From contig NZ_LYPB01000038.1 in NCBI RefSeq assembly GCF_001653565.1, positions 1 through 51,052 of the forward strand: a stretch of 51,052 nt of DNA, written 5' to 3'. The stretch is from Paenibacillus oryzisoli. GTDB taxonomy: Bacteria; Bacillota; Bacilli; Paenibacillales; NBRC-103111. A program made the translations under genes and the position numbers. The notes below the pieces were generated by a model. That model had not been told where the DNA came from and made no database searches. It saw nothing but the letters and a program-made list of their open reading frames with translations. This document shows, in pieces, positions 1 to 8,304 of the stretch; position 1 is the stretch's first letter; each line of letters starts with the position of its first letter.

Positions 1-86
1 CGCACAACATGCATTGTACGAACTATCATAACCCGTCAATCGACAATTTACGACGCAAATCATTTGTTTACTGAGGTGGTGGTGGG

Positions 87-287
87 ATGGATATTGAATG
101 TGTGGATGACGAATCGATGATACTTAAATTAATTGAACAGGCGAGATATTGCTTACTTAAGGAATATCGAAATCATTCATCCTTTTCGCATCCGAAGGTG
201 TACCTGCGCAGTACAGAGCTCGATAAGCTGCTGGAAATCTATTATAGGATGAACAAAGATTCTCCTTATAACAGGATGCGTAAATAG
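87..287 (+). CDS. Spo0E-family aspartyl-phosphate phosphatase-like protein
   Basis: Small protein of 66 residues. The C-terminal half contains STELDKLLEIYYRM, which matches the Spo0E family signature (S-x-x-L-D-x-L-I-x-x-Y). In the family this marks a two-helix protein that dephosphorylates Spo0A~P or related response regulators and so delays sporulation; that role is inferred here. The start is ATG with a G-rich RBS (gaggtggtggtggg) just upstream. It ends 17 nt before the GGDEF-EAL gene and may be cotranscribed with it, which would pair a phosphorelay phosphatase with c-di-GMP turnover. The N-terminus is slightly longer than in most family members and is not conserved. Confidence 0.8.
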   Translation: MDIECVDDESMILKLIEQARYCLLKEYRNHSSFSHPKVYLRSTELDKLLEIYYRMNKDSPYNRMRK

Positions 288-304
288 TGGAAGGGTTGTG
301 TTAG

Positions 305-1963
305 ATGACAGATGCTCAACGCCACCCTTTCTACCTATGGATTATTCTTTTAGTTTGTATTGTGACGATATTTATGGGTGAACGGCTAATTCCAGGAGCT
401 GCTTCGCAAATGATATGGCTGATCATGCTTCTGCCATCTTTCGCATTTGCATATGAATTTAGGTTTAAGGGTGGACTTGCTTTTTCATTCGTAGTCCTTA
501 TTTCGGAAGGTTTAATCAAGTGGTACGATTTTATTAAGGGGGATCTGCGCGCAATTCCTTTGTACCAATTCCTATCATTCTTCGTTGTGCTTCTGGCTTT
601 TTCTATATCGATAAGTGCGCTAGTACATCGATTGCATATAAAGAGGGACAAATTGAAGGAACTGATTAATCACGACTCATTAACGGGATTTTATAATCGC
701 GCTGCGATTCGGCAGGAACTAGAACGTTTTGCAGAATCAAGTCATTCGAGCGAAGTAATTATTTCTTGTTTATTCATCGATATTGATGATTTCAAATTCG
801 TTAATGAGACATACGGGCATGATACGGGAGATCGATGCCTAAAGGAAATTGCTTTACAGATAAAGGCATTAGTGCCCCTAAAGGAGAAGCCTCACTTTGC
901 CAGATTGGGCAGTGATGAATTTGTAATTGTATTGCCTGATACTGGCAAAGTACAGGCGGAGCTGCTGGCTTTGGATATTCAGTCCAAGCTGTCGAATTCG
1001 CATTATCTTCAAAAATTGAATATGACTTTCAGTATCGGCGTTGCGAGCTTCCCTGAGGATTGCCAATCAGTTACAGAAATTCTGCAGGAATCGGATATAG
1101 CCATGTATCAGGCCAAGAGAGATGGTAAAAATCGGGTATGCACCTACTCATCAGACAGCAAGCTAACCCTTCTGGATGATTTACAAATGGAACAAGATTT
1201 GCGCGTGGCTTGGAATAATAAGGAGTTTAGGTTAGCCTTTCAGCCGCAAGTGGCTGTAGCATCCGGAGAAATAGTTGGGCTGGAGACGCTCCTTCGCTGG
1301 CATCATCCCGCAAGAGGCATTGTTCCGCCGGACAAATTCATTCCTGTTCTTGAACGCACTGGACTCATCGTGCCGCTGGGTCAATGGGTTCTCCAAGAGG
1401 CTTGTCGCATGTGCAAGGGATGGCAGCAAGCATTCTCTTCCAATTTGCGCATTGCTGTGAATGTTTCTCCTGTACAGCTTCAGGATTCGCAATTCGTCTG
1501 TTCGGTTCGCGAGGCACTTCATGCCGCAGAACTTAGCGCTGATTCTCTAGAATTGGAAATCACGGAGAATATTGCGATGATTTATAGTGATATCTGTATT
1601 CGGAAAATGCAAGAATTGAAAACAATTGGTATCCGTTTCGCAATGGATGATTTCGGGAGTGGGTACTCGTCATTGAATTATTTGACCCGTTATCCGATTG
1701 ACGTGGTCAAGCTGGATAAAGGGTTCGTTCAAGCCTTGAATGAGTCTCCTAGTCATACAATATTGATGCAATCTTTGATCGAACTCGCCCATCGGTTACA
1801 CATGGAGGTGGTAGCGGAGGGGGTTGAGCATCGTGAACAGCTCGATTTTTGTGAATTGCATGCCTGTGACACGGTGCAAGGGTATTATACAGGACGACCG
1901 ATTCCGGGAGAGGCGGTCGATCTCTATCTGCGCAATTTTAGTTATGAAAAGCTAGCGAATTAA
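305..1963 (+). CDS. Membrane GGDEF-EAL protein (c-di-GMP turnover)
   Basis: Protein of 552 residues. Residues 1-110 hold about four or five hydrophobic segments forming a membrane sensor. A GGDEF domain follows (about 120-290), with HDSLTGFYNR and IDIDDFKFVNETYGHDTGD, but its active-site loop reads RLGSDEF instead of GGDEF. An EAL domain (about 300-545) shows ETLLRW in place of EALLRW, DDFGSGYSSL, VKLDKGFV, AEGVE and a C-terminal QGYYTGRP. The EAL catalytic residues look complete, so phosphodiesterase activity is likely. GSDEF variants may retain cyclase activity or act as GTP sensors, so net direction cannot be settled from sequence. It is the second gene after the Spo0E-like protein. Confidence 0.93.
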   Translation: MTDAQRHPFYLWIILLVCIVTIFMGERLIPGAASQMIWLIMLLPSFAFAYEFRFKGGLAFSFVVLISEGLIKWYDFIKGDLRAIPLYQFLSFFVVLLAFSISISALVHRLHIKRDKLKELINHDSLTGFYNRAAIRQELERFAESSHSSEVIISCLFIDIDDFKFVNETYGHDTGDRCLKEIALQIKALVPLKEKPHFARLGSDEFVIVLPDTGKVQAELLALDIQSKLSNSHYLQKLNMTFSIGVASFPEDCQSVTEILQESDIAMYQAKRDGKNRVCTYSSDSKLTLLDDLQMEQDLRVAWNNKEFRLAFQPQVAVASGEIVGLETLLRWHHPARGIVPPDKFIPVLERTGLIVPLGQWVLQEACRMCKGWQQAFSSNLRIAVNVSPVQLQDSQFVCSVREALHAAELSADSLELEITENIAMIYSDICIRKMQELKTIGIRFAMDDFGSGYSSLNYLTRYPIDVVKLDKGFVQALNESPSHTILMQSLIELAHRLHMEVVAEGVEHREQLDFCELHACDTVQGYYTGRPIPGEAVDLYLRNFSYEKLAN

Positions 1964-2049
1964 AATAATGATATTGACATGTCGTTGCTTTTGGAAAAAA
2001 AGGATTGCCAAAGAGGGACTAATCCGCTACAGTTAAGCCAAATGAATAG

Positions 2050-2138
2050 CAACACGGGTGCTTGATGAAGTCAGGCTGAGATAGTGGCCCTATGCCACTG
2101 ACCGTTAATCTGATCTGGATAATGCCAGCGTAGAGACC
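2050..2138 (+). promoter_or_regulatory. TPP riboswitch (THI element)
   Basis: The conserved THI-box blocks are present in order: acgggtgct, ggctgaga, and accgttaatctgatctgg followed by ataatgccagcgtaga. This is the thiamin pyrophosphate aptamer. An intrinsic terminator (2169-2199) follows before the first transporter gene, so TPP binding should cause premature termination of ykoEDC transcription. Confidence 0.95.
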
Positions 2139-2168
2139 TAATGTGCTTTTTTTATGCACAAATGTTCA

Positions 2169-2199
2169 AGCCTGCCGGTATTCCGGCGGGCTTTTTTTG
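2169..2199 (+). terminator. Riboswitch expression-platform terminator
   Basis: agcctgccgg, loop tatt, ccggcgggct, then a run of T. It sits 30 nt after the TPP aptamer and upstream of the ykoE start, as expected for transcriptional attenuation. Confidence 0.9.
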
Positions 2200-2292
2200 T
2201 TCTTAGGGGGCAAAAGAGACCATGTATCCAAGGTTGGCGTGTTTGCCTATCTCATTGACAAATATGGATTGGATAAAGGAGTCGAGAAGAAG

Positions 2293-2895
2293 ATGGCACA
2301 AAGGGAAGTAAGTGCAAGTAGTAAAGGGTTGAAGCTGACCGATATTTTGATCACGATTGTCATTTCAGCTGTGTTTGGCGTGATTTATCGAATTTGGGGA
2401 CCGATTTATGATCTCATGAAGCCGTTAGGTTTACATGCCGAGCAGTTGAGTTATGGCATGTGGTTCATGGCGGCAACGTTCGCGTTCCTCGTAATCCGCA
2501 AACCTGGTGTTGCCCTGTTGGCCGAATTGGCAGCCGCAACGATTGAGGCACTGTATGGCGGACATTGGGGAGTCGGGACGCTCGTCTTTGGCTTACTGCA
2601 AGGGCTCGGCGCAGAGCTGGTGTTCGCGGCTTTCCGCTATCGTCGCACCAATGTGGGAGTGACGATTCTTGCGGCTTTCGCTTCCGCCATCATGTCCATC
2701 TTCGTTGATACGTATTATGGCTATATTGATCAATTGGCGTTCTGGAATTATGTCTTGTTTATTGCTTTGCGTCTGCTCGGCAGCGCTTTGATCGCGGGGG
2801 TATTCGCGTACTATCTGACGAGTGCCTTGTCGCGTACGGGTGTACTGAATCTGATTCGTCCCGTTTCCAAAAAAGATTACGACGTACTGGGTTAA
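2293..2895 (+). CDS. ykoE: ECF transporter S component, thiamine precursor (YkoE family)
   Basis: Substrate-binding membrane subunit of an energy-coupling-factor importer, about 200 residues with five to six hydrophobic helices. It resembles the YkoE/HMP-thiamine S component and is followed at once by the double ATPase and the T subunit, the ykoEDC order. The ATG at 2293 (MAQREVSASS) was chosen because the reading frame open from 2143 runs across the riboswitch terminator and cannot be translated in the attenuated state; an AAAGGAG RBS precedes 2293. Known role: uptake of thiamine or its pyrimidine precursor. Regulation by the TPP riboswitch supports that substrate. Confidence 0.88.
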   Translation: MAQREVSASSKGLKLTDILITIVISAVFGVIYRIWGPIYDLMKPLGLHAEQLSYGMWFMAATFAFLVIRKPGVALLAELAAATIEALYGGHWGVGTLVFGLLQGLGAELVFAAFRYRRTNVGVTILAAFASAIMSIFVDTYYGYIDQLAFWNYVLFIALRLLGSALIAGVFAYYLTSALSRTGVLNLIRPVSKKDYDVLG

Positions 2896-2899
2896 CGAG

Positions 2900-4480
2900 A
2901 TGAGCGAAGGAATGAGCGTTACGAATCTACGGTTAAAATATCCCGGCGATGACGCCCCCCTGATTTTTCAGGGGGTTTCCTTTTCCATCGAGCGGGGGGA
3001 GAAGGTACTGCTGCTGGGCCCTAGCGGCTGCGGTAAATCGACCTTGCTTCAGGTGCTGAGCGGAATTGTTCCTGACATGATTGAACTTCCGCTCAAAGCG
3101 GATGAAATTCACCGGCCTAGCCGGTGGGGGTATGTTTTTCAAGATCCGGATACACAGTTCTGTATGCCCTATATGGACGAAGAGATCGCGTTCGTATTGG
3201 AAAATCAGGAAGTGCCGCGGGCCGAGATGCCTGCACGTATTCGGTATTATCTGGACTTGGTCGGGTTACATATGCCCGATGCCCATACGTTAATTAGTAC
3301 GCTGTCTCAAGGGATGAAGCAGCGTCTAGCGATTGCTAGTGTGCTGGCACTTGAGCCAGAAGTGCTATTTCTCGATGAGCCCACGGCGCTGTTGGATGAC
3401 GAGGGTACGAAACAAGTCTGGGACACGATACGAGCGATTAGTGGGGACAAAACGCTCCTCATCGTCGAGCACAAAATCAGCGGTTTGCTGGATATGCTCG
3501 ATCGGTTGATTATCTTGACACCTGAGGGGAAGATTCTAGCGGATGGACCTCCAGTTGTGATGTTTGAGATGCACAAAGAGCACATGAGGGAATATGGCAT
3601 CTGGTATCCTGAGGTCTGGGAGGACTACGCCAAGGAGCATAGGATACGTGCAGTTGAGGGAGAGTTGGAAGCTGGGCTTCCTCATGAACAAGCTATGGGA
3701 GCTGTTGTGCGAGTAGATGACCAAGGGAAAGCGCCGGGAAATGCACAGACTACTGAACCCGTTATGGTCTTCCAAGATTTCGTTGGTGTTCGCGGCGGGC
3801 AGATCAGGACCTTTGTGGATAACTTTAGCGTCTATCCAGGAGACTGGATCACCGTTGTCGGTGCCAACGGTGCAGGCAAGAGCTCGCTCCTCCTCGCGAT
3901 TATGCGGCTCATTCCAACCCGCGGAAGCTGTGGGATCGCGGGTGTGAAGGGCAACAAAGTCGAGCACCTTGCGGAGCAAGTCGGCTTTGTGTTCCAGAAC
4001 CCGGAGTTCCAATTCGTCACGAACTCCGTGGAGGAAGAGCTGACCTACGGCTTGCCAGAGGGTCAGCCGAAGAAAGGCCAGTGGGCAGCCGCCGAGAGGC
4101 TGCTCCGTGAATACGACCTGCTCGCGCTGCGAGAGCGGCACCCGTTCCAGCTCTCGCTGGGCCAGAAGCGCAGGCTTAGCGTGGCATCCGCGATGGTTCG
4201 CGGGCCACGCATCCTGCTGCTGGATGAGCCCACTTTCGGGCTCGATGCGCGCGGCACGCTGCGCATGCTCGAGGAGCTGGAGCGGTTGCGCGCCAGCGGA
4301 ACCGTGATCGTGATGGTGACACACGATCAGGAGATCGTTCAGCGCTGGGCCACCCGCGTCTGGCAGGTCGAAGCTGGGCGCGTGACGGAGGTCGCGCACG
4401 TGCCCTTGCCCGTCCCTGTGCCCATAGCGGGCACAGGGGCACACGCTGCTACTGGAGGTGAGCCGCAGCTATGCAAATAA
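2900..4480 (+). CDS. ykoD: ECF transporter duplicated ATPase (YkoD)
   Basis: Tandem ABC ATPase of 526 residues that powers the ECF importer. Domain 1 (about 5-235) has Walker A GPSGCGKST, signature LSQGMKQRL and Walker B VLFLDEPT. Domain 2 (about 290-505) has GANGAGKSS, LSLGQKRRL and ILLLDEPT. The linker at about 240-285 is variable. It starts 4 nt after ykoE and overlaps ykoC by 10 nt, so translation is probably coupled. The second half of the gene (about 3840-4450) is clearly more GC-rich than the first. Family comparison supports a single polypeptide with both ATP sites intact. Confidence 0.93.
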   Translation: MSEGMSVTNLRLKYPGDDAPLIFQGVSFSIERGEKVLLLGPSGCGKSTLLQVLSGIVPDMIELPLKADEIHRPSRWGYVFQDPDTQFCMPYMDEEIAFVLENQEVPRAEMPARIRYYLDLVGLHMPDAHTLISTLSQGMKQRLAIASVLALEPEVLFLDEPTALLDDEGTKQVWDTIRAISGDKTLLIVEHKISGLLDMLDRLIILTPEGKILADGPPVVMFEMHKEHMREYGIWYPEVWEDYAKEHRIRAVEGELEAGLPHEQAMGAVVRVDDQGKAPGNAQTTEPVMVFQDFVGVRGGQIRTFVDNFSVYPGDWITVVGANGAGKSSLLLAIMRLIPTRGSCGIAGVKGNKVEHLAEQVGFVFQNPEFQFVTNSVEEELTYGLPEGQPKKGQWAAAERLLREYDLLALRERHPFQLSLGQKRRLSVASAMVRGPRILLLDEPTFGLDARGTLRMLEELERLRASGTVIVMVTHDQEIVQRWATRVWQVEAGRVTEVAHVPLPVPVPIAGTGAHAATGGEPQLCK

Positions 4481-5268
4481 CGTTCACCTTTCGCGAAACG
4501 TGGCTGCATCGGGTTAATCCAGGTGTGAAGCTCCTTTTATCGATCGGACTATTCATCGTTGTCGTCTTCACACATAACCTAAACATGATGCTATTCCTCA
4601 CATTAGGCGCCTTGCTGCCACTGGCCCTATTATCCGGTCATCCTGCGAAGAGACTGTTGCTGTATGCGTCGCCGTTTCTGCTGATTTTCGTGTCTTCGAC
4701 AGCGGGGATGATGATGTTCGGCGACGGGAAGACCGAATGGTTTCATCTGGGGATTATTCGAATTACAGAGGAGAGCTTCTACCGCGGCATCCATCTTGGT
4801 TTGCGTGGCATACAGGTTGCCTCCGTTGGCTTACTGTTCAGCTTAACCACACGGCCTGTCGCGTTGTTCTACGCGATGATGCAGCAGTGGAAGGTCGCGC
4901 CGAAGTACGCGTACAGCTTCCTGGCAGCGCTGCGCATGCTGCCTGTCATCCTGGAGGAGCTGCAGACGCTTCGCTACGCGCTCAAGGTTAGAGGCAAGCG
5001 TAAGCAGCGGAATCCGCTCACATCGTGGTATACCACGATGCGGATGATCGCCATTCCGCTCCTAGCGCAAAGCATCCGCCGTGCCCACCGGACGGCAGTG
5101 GCGATGGAAGCGAAGCGTTTTTCGATGAGTCGCAAACGCACGTATTATTACGTATCCTCCTACTCCGTATTGGATATATACTACAGCCTCTACTGGGGCG
5201 TGCTCGTTGCAGCTTCCTATTGGCTTGCCGTGACATGGCCGCTTCTAAGTCGTATCGACGTCCGTTGA
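4471..5268 (+). CDS. ykoC: ECF transporter T component (YkoC)
   Basis: Transmembrane coupling subunit of 265 residues with about five to six helices. The Ala-Arg-rich cytoplasmic motifs typical of EcfT proteins, which dock in the two ATPases, correspond to ALKVRGKRK (about 168-176) and AMEAKRF (about 210-216). It overlaps the end of ykoD by 10 nt and is the last gene of the riboswitch-controlled operon. A terminator follows directly. Confidence 0.9.
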   Translation: MQITFTFRETWLHRVNPGVKLLLSIGLFIVVVFTHNLNMMLFLTLGALLPLALLSGHPAKRLLLYASPFLLIFVSSTAGMMMFGDGKTEWFHLGIIRITEESFYRGIHLGLRGIQVASVGLLFSLTTRPVALFYAMMQQWKVAPKYAYSFLAALRMLPVILEELQTLRYALKVRGKRKQRNPLTSWYTTMRMIAIPLLAQSIRRAHRTAVAMEAKRFSMSRKRTYYYVSSYSVLDIYYSLYWGVLVAASYWLAVTWPLLSRIDVR

Positions 5269-5272
5269 AAAA

Positions 5273-5313
5273 AAGAGCAACCCAATGCCTGCTGCGAGGT
5301 GTGGGTTGCTCTT
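5273..5313. terminator. Bidirectional terminator between ykoC and the 5318 gene
   Basis: aagagcaaccca pairs with tgggttgctctt around a 17-nt loop. A-run on the left and T-rich tail on the right mean it can serve both ykoC (+) and the convergent small gene (-). Confidence 0.85.
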
Positions 5314-5317
5314 AGAT

Positions 5318-5713
5318 TTATTCGCCCCATTTGAGCATGAGCGTAACGCGGCAGCACTGATTCCCATTCTTGGGGGGACCTAGCACGAACTGTACCGCAC
5401 TGGGACTGTAGCTAGTTTCAATAGCGGATTCATACCCGAAGGAGTGCACGATGCGGTCTACTTCTTTCTGATTGCCATTCTGAGCATTCGTCATTAGCTG
5501 CTTGGCGACCACAGGGTCTGTGAGCTTCTTGACAAGAAAGGAAGCATCCTTCAGGAGGTGCTCAGAGGCAACGACCGAGGTAGACAGCATTTTGGAATTC
5601 ACAGGTGGAAAGTTGCGGTCCCACGCCCAGTAAGGTGCGTAATGGTAAGGATGAATGGGATACTGATGATAATGAACTGGGGGATAGGCGTACAAGATTG
5701 GGTCGTTGAACAT
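5318..5713 (-). CDS. Small protein with Tyr/Pro/His-rich N-terminus
   Basis: Protein of 131 residues, not confidently recognised. Residues 1-38 are rich in Tyr, Pro, His and Trp (YPPVHYHQYPIHPYHYAPYW), without a signal peptide. Residues 40-131 look like a compact alpha/beta domain ending in CCRVTLMLKWGE with an adjacent Cys pair. Tyr/His/Pro-rich N-termini are common among spore-coat and other sporulation proteins of Bacillales, which is a possible but unproven role. The RBS AAAGGGG lies 9 nt before ATG. It is a single-gene unit between two terminators. Confidence 0.75.
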   Translation of the reverse strand: MFNDPILYAYPPVHYHQYPIHPYHYAPYWAWDRNFPPVNSKMLSTSVVASEHLLKDASFLVKKLTDPVVAKQLMTNAQNGNQKEVDRIVHSFGYESAIETSYSPSAVQFVLGPPKNGNQCCRVTLMLKWGE

Positions 5714-5790
5714 CGAGACCGACCCCTTTCTGTAAAATGATGAGCACTAGCAATATATGTGAGAGATGGGCTAGTGTGCTTCCCCATACA

Positions 5791-5816
5791 AAAAAGCTCC
5801 CCAATCGGGGAGCTTT
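5791..5816 (-). terminator. Terminator of the SLH gene at 5835-7199
   Basis: aaagctcccc, loop aatc, ggggagcttt; read on the minus strand the stem is followed by a run of T. It lies 19 nt beyond the SLH-protein stop codon. Confidence 0.85.
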
Positions 5817-5834
5817 CCTTCGTTCTACTTACCT

Positions 5835-7199
5835 TTATTTCGTTAGTGTTACATAGCTTGTCACTTTGACGCCTGAAGCTGAAACAGCCGTAAGTTCAAA
5901 GGAAGTGACATTACCCGTTACATGCACGGTGCCATCGCGATCGACGGATACCGATCCAACAGCGGATCCGGCTTCGCCTTGCACATCATTCGTGATGAAT
6001 AAAGTACCTAGCGCAAAGTTATAAAGAGCGATGTCGAGGTTCTCATACGTGTTGCCATAGTTATCTGTAGCTTTAAGGTTCATGGCCGTGTAGGCGTCGA
6101 AATTCGCTTTGTACACACTGTCACCAACACCGAGTGTCATAGGTTGAGTAATGGAAGTTTCCCCCGCCGTCAACGTCTTCACACTGACAGAAGTATTTTC
6201 AACAGTTACGGTGACATGCAGTTGTTTAGCTTCCCCATTACCAATCTGCACAATAAGACTTACGTCTGTCGTTCCTGGTTTGTTCCCCAGCACATAGGCA
6301 CGATGATCAGAAGTAAGGCCTACTTTGGCAATGCTGGAATCTGCGGCGATAGCAGACTGGACAATTCCCGGAGTAGCAACTTCCTCACCACCAGATGAGG
6401 TTACTTTTATTTTGATTTCTTTTGCAAATTTACTTAGTGTAGGATCTTCGGCAATGGTTTTGGTGATAGTACCGGTAGCGGAGCTAGTCAAACCACTATC
6501 GATGACGCTAGCCAAGCGGTAATCCCCAATGACGGAAACATTGCCTGGGTTAGACGGTGTTACGACCGGCGGTTTCTGAGCATTGAAAGCCTCTTGAGCT
6601 CCGTACGAGCTTAGCACGAGATCTTCGCGTGTCGCGGCTTGGTCGCCTGATTTGCTAGTTGGATGAATACCAAGAGCTGTAGCCTGCTTAACGGCATCGG
6701 TGTACCAAGGAGAGTTCGTCATCGAAACGGTCTTTCCTAGTCCTTTAAGAAGCACGGTATCCAACTGAGCCGCTGTAACGGATTCCCCAGGTAGGAAGGT
6801 TGTAGCTGTCACGCCATCGATTAGACCCGCTTTTTTGGCGGCTTCAATATAAGGGATCGCCCATCCGTTAGCTGCGTCATCCGCATGAACATCTGTGAAG
6901 CTGGATACATTAATCGTGAGATCAACCGGAATATTGTAGATTTTCGTTGCTACTTTAGCGAATTGCGCACGCGTCATATTTTGAGAGATTCCGAATGTTG
7001 AATCGGAAACCCCTTCAAAGATACCATCAGCGATCATACGATCGATTTTCGTTTTCAAAGCTGAGTTACTTCCAGTCAAATCTGTAAAGTCAGCGCTTGT
7101 TTTCACGGCAGCGGAAGCAGGTTGAACGAGCGTTAGAGATGCGAATAGGGATAAAGCCATGGCAGTCGTCGAGATCACGGTAAGTTTGTTAGATTTCAT
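5835..7199 (-). CDS. Exported S-layer homology (SLH) protein
   Basis: Protein of 454 residues. A Sec signal peptide occupies about 1-30 (hydrophobic core ending ASAA). Two clear SLH repeats and a weaker third follow (about 37-205), with MTRAQFAKVATKIY, AIPYIEAAKKAGLIDG and TREDLVLSSYG; SLH domains bind pyruvylated secondary cell-wall polymer. A Pro-rich linker (KPPVVTPSNPG) leads to a beta-rich C-terminal domain of about 230 residues without a recognised enzyme motif. It is probably a structural or adhesive surface protein. It is monocistronic, with an AGGGGG RBS and its own terminator. Confidence 0.88.
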   Translation of the reverse strand: MKSNKLTVISTTAMALSLFASLTLVQPASAAVKTSADFTDLTGSNSALKTKIDRMIADGIFEGVSDSTFGISQNMTRAQFAKVATKIYNIPVDLTINVSSFTDVHADDAANGWAIPYIEAAKKAGLIDGVTATTFLPGESVTAAQLDTVLLKGLGKTVSMTNSPWYTDAVKQATALGIHPTSKSGDQAATREDLVLSSYGAQEAFNAQKPPVVTPSNPGNVSVIGDYRLASVIDSGLTSSATGTITKTIAEDPTLSKFAKEIKIKVTSSGGEEVATPGIVQSAIAADSSIAKVGLTSDHRAYVLGNKPGTTDVSLIVQIGNGEAKQLHVTVTVENTSVSVKTLTAGETSITQPMTLGVGDSVYKANFDAYTAMNLKATDNYGNTYENLDIALYNFALGTLFITNDVQGEAGSAVGSVSVDRDGTVHVTGNVTSFELTAVSASGVKVTSYVTLTK

Positions 7200-7386
7200 A
7201 TTAGGAAGGTCCCCCTTGGCATAATTAAATTTTTGAACTTTCTAGCCATCTAGCTATCTAGTATTTCACGTGCTTGTCTTGTTGCTATAACTATAGCTTG
7301 CCTGATCATCCACGTCATTGTCAAATTTCTGGCAGTCTCTATGGATGAGTGCTAATTCATGCGGTTTTAGGATATGCATAGTAAAT

Positions 7387-7408
7387 CAGATCGTATCTGT
7401 GATATACT
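7387..7408 (+). promoter_or_regulatory. Possible GntR operator and -10 region
   Basis: CAGAT-CGT-ATCTG (7387-7399) is a perfect 5-bp dyad just upstream of TATACT (7403-7408) and 31 nt before the GntR start. Its position between a putative -35 and -10 suggests autorepression. The match to GntR/FadR sites is by position only. Confidence 0.4.
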
Positions 7409-7429
7409 TCCTTAACAGGAGATGATCAG

Positions 7430-8149
7430 ATGAATGCGAAAGTTTCTTTCCAAACACTTCGCCGCCCCAAGCTAGTAGATGATGTTGTGACTCAGCTCCA
7501 GAAGAAAATTTCCGATGGCGAGCTGAAAATGGGTGATAAGATTCCGACGGAGCCGGAATTAATGGAGCAGTTCGGCGTTGGTCGATCTACCATCCGTGAG
7601 GCTGTTAGGGTTCTTGTGCATGCGGGACTGTTGGAGAAGAAGCAGGGCTTTGGCACATTTCTCACGGGGCATTCCGATGCAGCGATGCAGGAACCGCTCG
7701 TTCACCGATTACGCCGCGCCGAGATTCTGGAAGTCTACGAAGTCAGGAAGATGCTCGAGTTAGAAATATCCAGGCTCGCTGCAGAACGTCGCGACGAAGC
7801 CGATTTGGCGCAAATGAGTGAAGCGTTGGATCAACGGTTGCAGGCGCTAGAGCGAGATGATACGAGCGCTTATCTCGCTGCTGACATGGCGTTTCATCAG
7901 GCCATTGCGGTCGCGAGCAAGAACGCCATCGTTGTTGATCTCTATCGCTCATTCTCGGCGGTGTTGTTGGAAGCTCTGACGAATTTAGTGAAGGATGAGC
8001 AGGTTCACGATCACCATCATCTTTTTCATGTGAATGTGTTCCAAGCAATTCGAGATAAGGATGTTGCTGCTGCGGAGTATTGGACCGTTCAGAATCTGGA
8101 GGGAACCGTCCAGCAGGTCAAAAAATTTCTTCAACAGGACTCTGACTAG
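7430..8149 (+). CDS. GntR/FadR-type transcriptional regulator
   Basis: Regulator of 239 residues. An N-terminal winged helix (about 12-85) contains GDKIPTEPELMEQFGVGRSTIREAV, the classic GntR pattern. The C-terminal all-helical FCD domain (about 95-235) has the spaced Asp/His residues expected for a metal and carboxylate ligand pocket (for example DMAFHQAIAVAS). Members usually respond to small organic acids. The next gene, 155 bp downstream, is an MFS transporter and is the likely target. Confidence 0.92.
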   Translation: MNAKVSFQTLRRPKLVDDVVTQLQKKISDGELKMGDKIPTEPELMEQFGVGRSTIREAVRVLVHAGLLEKKQGFGTFLTGHSDAAMQEPLVHRLRRAEILEVYEVRKMLELEISRLAAERRDEADLAQMSEALDQRLQALERDDTSAYLAADMAFHQAIAVASKNAIVVDLYRSFSAVLLEALTNLVKDEQVHDHHHLFHVNVFQAIRDKDVAAAEYWTVQNLEGTVQQVKKFLQQDSD

Positions 8150-8304
8150 CGTGAAGCAAGAGTAAGCGCAGGGGGAGAACTAGGAGCAAGAGAACAGCAG
8201 GCTAAGCAAGATAGCAACAATACGATGTGGAAGATGGGGCATCCTTGCTTTCCTTCCCCTTGATTTTAAACATCAGATGATATGATGATAAGGAGTGATT
8301 TTTC

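Noticed and set aside
2143..2292. N-terminal extension of YkoE
   Set aside because: It spans the riboswitch terminator and has no RBS; the segment 2293 onward matches the family.
3536..4444. A long minus-strand frame antisense to ykoD
   Set aside because: It is a shadow of the GC-rich coding strand; the plus strand encodes a complete ABC ATPase.
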